A model generated the notes under the pieces. It saw only the letters and a list, made by a program, of their open reading frames with translations, did not search any database and was not told the DNA's origin. A stretch of DNA of 64,000 bases, taken from the NCBI GenBank assembly GCA_903813345.2, contig CAIIXF020000012.1:16548020-16612019 (forward strand), written 5' to 3'. Origin of the DNA: Owenia fusiformis (taxonomy: Eukaryota > Annelida > Polychaeta > Sabellida > Oweniidae). Positions 37,301-49,300 of this stretch are shown one piece after another (the first letter of the stretch is position 1; every line of letters begins with the position of its first letter). The position numbers and the translations under genes are program-made.

Positions 37301-40300
37301 GGGTTCAACTATAGGTTCATTGAATAATATGTAAATCTCTCAACTACGGGTTCAACTATAGGTTCTATTCAGTTAAATGTAAAACTCTAAACTACGGGTT
37401 CAACTATAGGTTCTATTTTCAACTAAACTGATAAACTATAGGTTCAATTATAGGTTCATTGAATAACATGTAAAACTCTCAACTACGGGTTCAACTATAG
37501 TTTCTATGCAATTAAATGTAAAACTCTAAACTACGGGTTCAACTATAGGTTCTATTTTCAACTAAACTGACAAACTTTAGGTTCAATTATAGGTTCATTG
37601 AATAACATGTAAAAATCTCAACTACGGGTTCAACTATAGGTTCTATTCAGTTAAATGTAGAACTCTAAACTTTTCAACTAAACTGACAAACTATAGGTTC
37701 AATTATAGGTTCATTGAATAACATGTAAAAATCCCAACTACGGGTTTAACTATAGGTTCTATTCAATTACATGTTAAACTTTCAACTACGGGTTCAACTA
37801 TAGGTTCTATTCAGTTAAATGTAGAACTCTAAACTTTTCAACTAAACTGACAAACTATAGGTTCAATTATAGGTTCATTGAATAACATGTAAAATTCTCA
37901 ACTACGGGTTCAACTATAGGTTCTATTCAGTTAAATGTAAAACTCTAAACTACGGGTTCAACTATAGGTTCTGTTTTCAACTAAACTGACAAACTATAGG
38001 TTCAATTATAGGTTCATTGAATAACATGTAAAAATCCCAACTACGGGTTCAACTATAGGTTCAATTCAATTACATGTAAAGCTCTCAACTACAGGTTCAA
38101 CTATAGGTTCAATTACTTGTTAAACTTTCAACTACAGGTTCAATTTTCTACTATATACAGCTTTAACTACAGGTTCATGGATGCAGTTTTAGAATATAAA
38201 AATATGATTAGCTCGAGAAGTTGGTTTCCAAAAGAAAATCTGCCTTTTCATAGTTTATTTGGTTAGGGCTCCTTAATGCTAAAAACTGTCAGAAATGTAA
38301 AATAATAAAAATAGAATGAAATAATAACATCTAACCAGGTGAATTAAGGAGCATAAGTAAGTCCCTCTATTTTCTCTAAAATGTACTACATTTCATGTTA
38401 ATTCATGTAACCACGATTCCCCATACTTAAACACAGTGGGAAAAACATGGCGGAGTCATGTAAAACCAAGACAAGAGTTACATGATTTTGCCACATTGTT
38501 CATGTTCTGCCACAGTTTGCCCCGTGTAAAAGTGGAGTAAAATCAAGAGTGCCATCTCTTGTTTTTACAACAACATGCCACGCCACACATGGGGCAAAAT
38601 GAAGCGAACTAAAGTGAAGTAAAGTAAGAACATGTGCCCTCTTTCGCCACGCATGTAAAAACATGGGTTTTTTCCTAAGGGAAGGCTGTCCCAAGGTTAA
38701 GAAGGAACATTATACCCAGCTCATTTGAAAGAATAATTGACCTAACATCTGGATATCATCAAGTCGATACATGCTGATATTAGTCAATGGAACCAAATAT
38801 TAAAAATAATAAAACAAAAAAATGAAATGAAAATCAAAGGTTAAGGTCAAAATTGTCCTTTGCAACATTCTTTATCATAATTTCACATTTTAAATTTTGT
38901 AAACGGTGATTTTGCACCCTAGAATCTTAATTATTATCAGATATGCACTGACTTGACCTGTACAAGGTCACTATGGCCTCAATAACACTTAGGATGCACC
39001 TGAACACTATGCCATAATTAACGCCTTACTAAAAACCATATTATATGTCATAATGGTCATGAATGACCTGGGGGCAGTTTTATATACTTAGTATGACGGA
39101 TCCTTTATCTTTTAATGCTCGTTCACTAGAAGCAATATTCACTAAAATTGTCACGTTTTTCATTTGCTGAGAACTTCCAGGAAGTCGTCTTTAAGGTGTG
39201 ACTATATTGCCACATTTAGGTTGCATTACAACCTTGTCTTTATGGGTGTACTACTCTCCCGTCATCCAATTCGGAATAACCATCCACAATTGAGCAAACA
39301 ATTACACTTTCGCGTGTTTGGATGAATTTACGATCCCCGAGACTAAAATCATCGTTCCCCTTTCTGTGATTAAACAAAATGAAGCACAGAATTCCATTTA
39401 GCAAATCCCCGACATATTAAAACCTAATTTAACGTAGATTTTCCCTTTTGGACGAGCCTTTGAATGGCGCTATTTTTAAAAAATTGATCGGATAATCCTT
39501 TAAAGCTTTTAAAATTGAACCCTTCAAAGACTGTATCACGACTCACATACGTGGGTACGTGGGCATAAGGTACAAGTTTTTTTTATACAAAGCCTATATT
39601 TAATAAGTTATTATACAATGCAGAAGCCAGACCCTATAAATGTTACATAATTTTGCAGAGCAATTGACTTTAATTAGGACAATGACATCACGAAGAAATC
39701 CTGTATTTTGATTGGTCAGATTTCTCTGGCCTCTCAAAAGGTGACTGGCTTTACTGAATAATCATCTTCGTTCACTCGGCTCCCGTCGGAACGCAGTGAA
39801 GACTGAGCGTGCGAAGATGCTGAATAATATCATCCCTGGGCAGTCTAAATTGATTGATGGATTCATTTTATATTATTTTATTCAAGTACATCAAGTAATC
39901 TTTTGTAATATTGGATAAATAACGTCTGATCAAATAACTTAATCGCCCAGTTCCTGGTGAAAATACACGATGTATCTAAATTCCTCTGATGGATGATTGT
40001 CCCACACATGATTTGCAAATCGTTCAGTGAATGTTGGAAATTCAACCAATGGATGGCAGTGATAACAGGCAAACATCACAATTCTAGGTTGATTTCGGTT
40101 TAACACATTGGAAAGAAGCAGATGTATTTAAAAAACACACGAAAACACGAGGACTACTTTCCAAGTAGTGTATTTTAAAATTTGTACAGACACCATCATG
40201 CAGAATTTAAGAGTTGTTCAGACACCATCATTTTTCAAAATAAAAAACAGTGACATCTCAAAAAATATGCGTCCTCTGCTTGTAAATTTAGGTTCATTTG

Positions 40301-43300
40301 AAAGACTGAGCTAGTATGCACAAGTGGGGCGGGATTTGAAGCATTTAACAAAGTATGAATATGAAAATTATTCGTTTTTCTTGCTTAATCGAGAAAATCT
40401 AACGCCTTGTTCAGACACCATCAGTTGCAAAGGTCACGTGATGACAATCCCTACCGATGTTACACTGCACGAAAATAAAGTATTTCCCCGGGAGTGATGG
40501 AACCGTTCTGGACTTGGTTCTTGGTGATCAGACGGTCCCAGTAGAACCGTGGGGCCAAAAACCGCGGTTAATCGAACCGAACCATGACCGACCCTTCTCT
40601 AAAATTTAGTCAATTTATATGCCTATTTAACTGATTTTTCTTATATTTCTTAAAAACATTATTATTCATCAGTTGAATATTCATGTTTTAGCTTTGGTCT
40701 TGCACCCGGGATACTCAACATTAACACCCCACTTGCACCCAATGCTGCAGCGAATGTAACACTGGCTTTGACAACAACGGGAGGTGTACAAAAAATGGAG
40801 CCCCTGAACAACCTTCAGGTAATTTATTCATCATGAAAACTTTGACAAGAAAAATAATTGAAGGGGTTATGAAGATAGGTACCAGCCTTATGAAGGGGTT
40901 ATGAATATAGGTACCAGCCTTATGAAGGGGTTATGAAGATAAGGTAACAGCCTTATGAAGGGATTATGAAGATAAGGTACCAGCTTTATGAAGTGATTAT
41001 GAAGATAAGGTACCAGCCTTATGAAGGGGTTATGAAGATAGGTACCAGCCTTATGAAGGGATTATGAAGATAAGGTAACAGCCTTATGAAGGGGTTATGA
41101 AGATAGGTACCAGCCTTATGAAGGGGTTATGAAGATAAGGTAACAGCCTTATGAAGGGGTTATGAAGATAAGGTAACAGCCTTATGAAGGGATTATGAAG
41201 ATAAGGTACCAGCTTTATGAAGGGGTTATGAATATAGGTACCAGCTTTATGAAGGGGTTATGAAGATAAGGTACCAGCTTTATGAAGGGGTTATGAAGAT
41301 AGGTACCAGCCTTATGAAGGGGTTATGAAGATAAGGTAACAGCTTTATGAAGGGATTATGAAGATAAGGTAACAGCCTTATGAAGGGATTATGAAGATAA
41401 GGTACCAGCCTTATGAAGGGATTATGAAGATAAGGTACCAGCCTTATGAAGGGGTTATGAAGATAAGGTAACAGCCTTATGAAGGGGTTATGAAGATAAG
41501 GTAACAGCCTTATGAAGGGATTATGAAGATAAGGTACCAGCTTTATGAAGTGATTATGAAGATAAGGTACCAGCCTTATGAAGGGGTTATGAAGATAGGT
41601 ACCAGCCTTATGAAGGGATTATGAAGATAAGGTAACAGCCTTATGAAGGGATTATGAAGATAAGGTAACAGCCTTATGAAGGGGTTATGAAGATAAGGTA
41701 CCAGCCTTATGAAGGGGTTATGAAGATAAGGTAACAGCCTTATGAAGGGGTTATGAAGATAAGGTACCAGCCTTATGAAGGGGTTATGAAGATAGGTACC
41801 AGCTTTATGAAGGAATTATGAAGATAAGGTACCAGTCTTATGAAGGGATTGTGAAGATAAGGTACCAGCTTTATGAAGGGGTTATGAAGATAGGTACCAG
41901 CTTTATGAAGGGGTTATGAAGATAAGGTACCAGCTTTATGAAGGGGTTATGAAGATAGGTACCAGCCTTATGAAGGGGTTATGAAGATAAGGTAACAGCT
42001 TTATGAAGGGATTATGAAGATAAGGTACCAGCCTTATGAAGGGGTTATGAAGATAGGTACCAGCCTTATTGAGGGGTTATGAAGATAAGGAACCAGCTTT
42101 ATGAAGGGGTAATGAAGATAAGGTACCAGCTTTATGAAGGGGTTATGAAGATAGGTACCAGCCTTATGAAGGGATTATGAAGATAAGGTACCAGCCCTAT
42201 GAAGGGATTATGAAGATAAGGTACCAGCTTTATGAAGGGGTTATGAAGATAGGTACCAGCCCTATGAAGGGATTATGAAGATAAGGTACCAGCCTTATGA
42301 AGGGATTATGAAGATAAGGTACCAGCTTTATGAAGGGGTTATGAAGATAAGGTACCAGCTTTATGAAGGGATTATGAATATAAGGTACCAGCCTTATGAA
42401 GGGGTTATGAAGATAGGTACCTGCCTTATGAAGGGGTTATGAAGATAAGGTAACAGCCTTATGAAGGGATTATGAAGATAAGGTACCAGCCTTATGAAGG
42501 GATTATGAAGATAAGGTAACAGCCTTATGAAGGGGTTATGAAGATAAGGTACCAGCCTTATGAAGGGGTTATGAAGATAAGGTACCAGCTTTATGAAGGG
42601 ATTATGAAGATAAGGTACCAGCTTTATGAAGGGGTTATGAAGATAAGGTACTAGCTTTATGAAGGGGTTATGAAGATAAGGTACCAGCCTTATGAAGGGG
42701 TTATGAAGATAAGGTACCAGCTTTATGAAGGGGTTATGAAGATAGGTACCAGCCTTATGAAGGGGTTATGAAGATAAGGTAACAGCCTTATGAAGGGGTT
42801 ATGAAGATAAGGTAACAGCCTTATGAAGGGATTATGAAGATAAGGTACCAGCCTTATGAAGGGGTTATGAAGATAGGTACCAGCCTTATGAAGGGGTTAT
42901 GAAGATAAGGTACCAGCCTTATGAAGGGATTATGAAGATAAGGTACCAGCTTTATGAAGGGGTTATGAATATAGGTACCAGCTTTATGAAGGAATTATGA
43001 AGATAATGTGAAGATAAGGTACCAGCTTTATGAAGGGGTTATGAAGATAGGTACCAGCTTTATGAAGGGGTTATGAAGATAAGGTACCAGCTTTATGAAG
43101 GGGTTATGAAGATAGGTACCAGCCTTATGAAGGGGTTATGAAGATAAGGTAACAGCTTTATGAAGGGATTATGAAGATAAGGTACCAGCCTTATGAAGGG
43201 GTTATGAAGATAGGTACCAGCCTTATTGAGGGGTTATGAAGATAAGGAACCAGCTTTATGAAGGGGTAATGAAGATAAGGTACCAGCTTTATGAAGGGGT

Positions 43301-46300
43301 TATGAAGATAGGTACCAGCCTTATGAAGGGGTTATGAAGATAAGGTACCAGCTTTATGAAGGGGTTATGAAGATAAGGTAACAGCCTTATGAAGGGGTTA
43401 TGAAGATAGGTACCAGCCTTATGGAGGGGTTATGAAGATAAGGTAACAGCCTTATGAAGGGGTTATGAAGATAGGTACCAGCCTTATGAAGGGGTTATGA
43501 AGATAAGGTAACAGCCTTATGAAGGGGTTATGAAGATAGGTACCAGCCTTATGAAGGGGTTATGAAGATAAGGTAACAGCCTTATGAAGGGGTTATGAAG
43601 ATAGGTACCAGCCTTATGAAGGGGTTATGAAGATAGGTACCAGCCTTATGAAGGGGTTATGAAGATAAGGAACCAGCTTTATGAAGGGGTAATGAAGATA
43701 AGGTACCAGCTTTATGAAGGGGTTATGAAGATAGGTACCAGCCTTATGAAGGGGTTATGAAGATAAGGTACCAGCTTTATGAAGGGGTTATGAAGATAAG
43801 GTACCAGCTTTATGAAGGGATTATGAATATAAGGTACCAGCCTTATGAAGGGGTTATGAAGATAGGTACCTGCCTTATGAAGGGGTTATGAAGATAAGGT
43901 AACAGCCTTATGAAGGGATTATGAAGATAAGGTACCAGCCTTATGAAGGTGTTATGGAGATAAGGTACCAGCTTTATGAAGAGATTATGAAGATAAGGTA
44001 CCAGCCTTATGAAGGGGTTATGAAGATAAGGTAACAGCCTTATGAAGGGATTATGAAGATAAGGTACCAGCTTTAAGAAGGTGTTATGGAGATAAGGTAC
44101 CAGCTTTATGAAGAGATTATGAAGATAAGGTACCAGCCTTATGAAGGGGTTATGAAGATAAGGAACCAGCCTTATGAAGGGATTATGAAGATAAGGTAAC
44201 AGCCTTATGAAGGGATTATGAAGATAAGGTACCAGCTTTATGAAGGTGTTATGGAGATAAGGTACCAGCTTTATGAAGAGATTATGAAGATAAGGTACCA
44301 GCCTTATGAAGGGGTTATGAAGATAAGGAACCAGCCTTATGAAGGGATTATGAAGATAAGGTACCAGCCTTATGAAGGGGTTATGAAGATAAGGTAACAG
44401 CCTTATGAAGGGGTTATGAAGATAAGGTAACAGCCTTATGAAGGGATTATGAAGATAAGGTACCAGCCTTATGAAGGGGTTATGAAGATAAGGTACCAGC
44501 CTTATGAAGGGATTATGAAGATAAGGTACCAGCCTTATGAAGGGATTATGAAGATAAGGTACCAGCCTTATGAAGGGATTATGAAGATAAGGTACCAGCT
44601 TTATGAATGGGTTATGAAGATAAGGTACCAGCCTTATGAAGGGATTATGAAGATAGGTACCAGCCTTATGAAGGGGTTATGAAGATAAGGTAACAGCCTT
44701 ATGAAGGGATTATGAAGATAAGGTACCAGCCTTATGAAGGGATTATGAAGATAAGGTACCAGCCTTATGAAGGGATTATGAAGATAAGGTACCAGCCTTA
44801 TGAAGGGGTTATGAAGATAAGGTATCAGCCTTATGAAGGGGTTATGAAGATAAGGTAACAGCCTTACGAAGGGATTATGAAGATAAGGTACCAGCCTTAT
44901 GAAGGGGTTATGAAGATAAGGTAACAGCCTTATGAAGGGATTATGAAGATAAGGTACCAGCTTTATGAAGGGGTTATGAAGATAAGGTACCAGCCTTATG
45001 AAGGGATTATGAAGATAGGTACCAGCCTTATGAAGGGGTTATGAAGATAAGGAACCAGCTTTATGAAGGGGTTATGAAAATTTTCCACAATGAGAGTATT
45101 ACTAAGCAATTCGCAATTAAAAGACCTATAGTTTCACTAGAATTTCTCACAGCAGGCTAAATAAATGAACACAGGCAAAATTACATGAAAAAGTTCAAAA
45201 AATCCCTAAAAACAAGAGGTGATTTTGTAAAAACAACTGGTGAAAATTGCCTGCTACCTACTGCTAATGAAACCCCTGTATATTTATTTCAGGTTGCAGT
45301 AAAGAACAACATTGATGTGTTCTACTTCAGCTGCCAAGTTCCTTTGAATGTTTTGTTTGTCGAAGATGGTGAGATGGATAAACGTGTCTTCCTTGCAACA
45401 TGGAAGGATATTCCATCCCAGAATGAGGAGCAGTACACCATTGCCAATGTAGAGCACAGTGCAGGTAAAACTATCATAACTCTTAGCTATAGAGAATTAC
45501 ACTAACTCTTACACCATTGCCAATGTAGAGCACAGTGCAGGTAAAACTATCCTAACTCTTAGCTATAGAGAATTACACTAACTCTTACACCATTGCCAAT
45601 GTAGAGCACAGTGCAGGTAAAACTATCCTAACTCTTAGCTATAGAGAATTACACTAACTCTTACACCATTGCCAATGTAGAGCACAGTGCAGGTAAAACT
45701 ATCCTAACTCTTAGCTATAGAGAATTACACTAACTCTTACACCATTGCCAATGTAGAGCACAGTGCAGGTAAAACTATCTTAACTCTTAGCTATAGAGAA
45801 TTACACTAACTCTTACACCATTGCCAATGTAGAACACAGTGCAGGTAAAGCTATCTTAACTCTTAGCTATAGAGAATAACACTAACTCTTACACCATTGC
45901 CAATGTAGAGCACAGTGCAGGTAAAACTATCCTAACTCTTAGCTATAGAGAATTACACTAACTCTTACACCATTGCCAATGTAGAGCACAGTGCAGGTAA
46001 AACTATCCTAACTCTTAGCTATAGAGAATTACACTCACTCTTACACCATTGCCAATGTAGAGCACAGTGCAGGTAAAACTATCCTAACTCTTAGCTATAG
46101 AGAATTACACTAACTCTTACACCATTGCCAATGTAGAGCACAGTGCAGGTAAAGCTATCTTAACTCTTAGCTATAGAGAATTACACTAACTCTTACACCA
46201 TTGCCAATGAAGAGCACAGTGCAGGTAAAACTATCCTAACTCTTAGCTATAGAGAATTACACTAACTCTTACACCATTGCCAATGTAGAGCACAGTGCAG

Positions 46301-49300
46301 GTAAATCTATCTAAACTTTTCGCTCGAGAGAATTACACTAACTCTATCATTGGAAAGTTTATTCCAGTAGTTTGAGCCTACTTGTAAGTATGTAAGAACA
46401 TTATTAATGAAGAAATTCGAGGAACATACAGGTTTATCGTTTCAAGTCAAAAGTACTGACTATTTGGGTAATTTATCAGAAACCAGCTCTAACTTTTTCC
46501 TAGAAGGGTAAGAGTCACAATTTTTTCGCTAAAACGTGCCTCATTCGATTCGAAGAAAAACCAGAAAGTTTCAGGTCAAGAGACCGGCTAAGAAAAATGT
46601 TTTCAAAAAATCCTTAGGGAGGGGCCCCCTAACCATGTAAGGGTTAAATAAGAGAACTTAAAGATTGCACCAAAAAGCAAAACCTGATCATTTTATAAAA
46701 AAAACTGGTCAAACATTTATGAAATATGAAAGTGTGTGTCTGTGTACACATCATTGTAACATGATGTAACACTCTTTCATATAGACTGTGGACTACTCTG
46801 ATAATTGCAACTTCCATTTTTCATGGAAGGTCACACATTCCAACATATTTCAAACAGTCTGTATGATTATGCTAGGCACTTTCTGGGTAGTTGGACTTCA
46901 TGTAGGGGTGGCAGACGACCCTCAGGCCAATTCATACCCCCACCCTAAGAAAACCTTGGGGGTACTTTAATACCACCTGATAAAAAGAATACTAATGCAT
47001 GTCATATATTCATAGTTTTATAGTAGGCAGAACATACCATGGTTAGTCAGTGCCAGAAATGTCCAATCTTTAACTTATATGGTTACCATGGAAACAGTAT
47101 TTATATCTCAAAATCTTCTCAATTTGACCTCCTCCAAAATATGTCCCTTAGCCCTCAAAGTGAAATATTTGCAAATTTGTTTGGATTTTGTGGCTGCAAC
47201 TTTGTCAAAGGTTGTATAAATATGTATATATTCACACTAAAGCACTAAAAAGTTGATATAATGCTCCAATAAATCAATAATATCTATCAAATATAGTCAC
47301 ACACAACTACTTTTAGGGAAAAGTGGGCGTGGCACTTTTTGGAACTTGTGTAATTGTTGCAGCATTAAGCAAAAAATACATATTACACTAACAATAATTG
47401 ACATTTAATTATCATTTACTAACATTGTGTAACATTGTAATATGTTCATTATCATTATTAGATACTTAAATTATTTTATGTAAGTGTTATCATGAACTTT
47501 CCTTTTATCCCTATACCATACAAGGTGGGCATCACCAATGGTGTCAAACTAACTTTTCTGTTTAACTTATTTTTTACCATAGACAAGGGAAAAAGCTTTA
47601 CTTGAAGTCGTGACCTCATTAGGTGCTATGTATATGGATAGATGGATTGATACTAGTCAGTAGATGGCAGCACTTGTGCTAGTTGGGCTAGATACAAGTA
47701 TTTACCATTGACTTGACATGTGTCACTTAGTCTATTGATTTACCATATTCGTTCTGTTGGATTGACTGCATTTGCATTGAATTTGATGATGTTCAGATTG
47801 TGTTTGAAACTTGATGATAATCAGAAGTGTTTGAAACTGGATGTTCAGATTGTGTACACATGAACTTTAATAGGACCACTGAAACAATAAGTCAATGTTT
47901 AAGATTCTTTAAAATTATCTCAATGAGAATTTAGCCTGTTAACCTATAGTTAAACTGCACTTCAGCAAGATTTCGAAGCTATATAACAAATCTCATAATT
48001 TGCAACTTTTTCATTATTTGATAATTTAACCCATTATTCTTTATTGCTGATTTAAAAATTGCAAGGAATTCAAATGACCTAGGGAAGCCAGTGATATGAA
48101 TTGGCCTTATTCATTGAGTTACATTAAAATGGAAAATTGTGAAGAACAAGAGAACTGTTCCACGGCTTCACAGGAAATATGGAAGCAAAGTCAACAAGGG
48201 ATGTGGGAACTAGGCTGTTAACATATAGAGATTTAGAACTCTCCAGGGAAGTGTCTCTATTTGGTATAAAATACACAGGTCTATTCATGCACACCATTTT
48301 AAATATGAATCAAAATTAGTGATATCCATGTTTCTGGTGAAAGCATTAATTGAAAGAGACAAACATCCTACTCCAATGGTATAAAATATAAGGAAGTTCG
48401 AAGCAGTAAAAAGGTATTACCATTTTAGATTTGATTAAACAAATTGAATCAGAGGCAATTTTTAAATTTCGATATATTAAAAGAGGCTCTCTTGGTTAGA
48501 TGGGAGAATTAGCTGCATGTTAAAGGTGCCGCTTTGTTCAGTTTATAACAAAATTGATATTAAGCCCGAAACAGTAAGAAATGTTAAGCAAATATTTCAT
48601 TCTATGGAGGGCAATACCTGTTCATCTTTCAATGATTTTTGCAATATGTATTGCCCGCAGCCCGTAGGGCGATGGTAATACATGTTGCAAAAATCATTGA
48701 AAGTGCAGTTGTCAGAATCCCCAGGCGGGCAATACGCTGGACAATACGTCTTTTAAATATGGAAATAATTCAGTGAGCTGTGAAATACGCTGGTATTTTT
48801 AGTCACATGGTTCTGAATTAGCCAATCAAATCACACGATTTATAGCAATGATGCAATAATTAGTGCTACTTCCATGAACACCCGTTTTGTAGAATAAGAT
48901 TCTGATTCTCGTATTTGGTATATATATGAATTAGACAAAGGCAAATCCAGTCGAACATCTTGTTGAGCATCAAACAAAGGTACAAGCTATATATCATTTC
49001 TCAAAATGGCCACTTTACTGAAGAAATTGTCAAAAGATAATATGTATCATGTTTTAATGTATTTACGTTTAAATATAGCTGTCTTAATAAGTACACATGA
49101 TGAAAATACAGGCACAAACAAAATGCATACTTTCTGAAACCCTGCGTTTGGATATTGATAAATTGAATGATATTGGCTAAAAACTTCTGTCAGAATTGAA
49201 ACAATATTTCCCCAAGAAAAGTCAACATTTCAAAACAACAGCAATAGCTAGAACTATCCTATTTAGATGTTTACTTGACAGTATGGAAAATTGGGGAAGC

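Larger units (their letters stand above)
26110..40601. mobile_element. Giant hAT-like foldback element (14.5 kb)
   Basis: The right end read inward is TAGAGAAGGGTCGGTC and the left end is TTGAGAAGGGTCGGTC. The 8-bp direct repeat AAATTTAG flanks both (26102-26109 and 40602-40609). The two halves are inverted copies: GATGGTGTCTGAACAA (27186) against its complement near 40410, the ACGTACGTGGG block at 27563 against 39545, and the CATGTTTTTACATG block at 28186 against 38655. Eight-bp duplication and TAGNG ends indicate hAT. No transposase frame is visible, so it is non-autonomous. It fills most of intron 15. Confidence 0.82.

Noticed and set aside
26110-40601. An intact transposase gene or a Polinton/Maverick in the 14.5-kb element
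   Set aside because: No long ORF and no polymerase, integrase or capsid motifs; the target duplication is 8 bp, not 6 bp.
44449-44682. 77-residue ORF with an 11-residue repeat ([10 protein letters not shown])
   Set aside because: It is the 33-bp minisatellite that happens to stay in frame over seven units in an intron.
40860-45078. CRISPR-like array of regular 32/33-bp repeats
   Set aside because: Units are directly adjacent with no unique spacers, there are no cas genes, and the genome is animal with spliced genes.
45465-46345. Tandem in-frame mini-exons in the 76-bp array
   Set aside because: A 48-nt exon would be in frame, but it leaves introns of about 28 nt, below the size needed for splicing.
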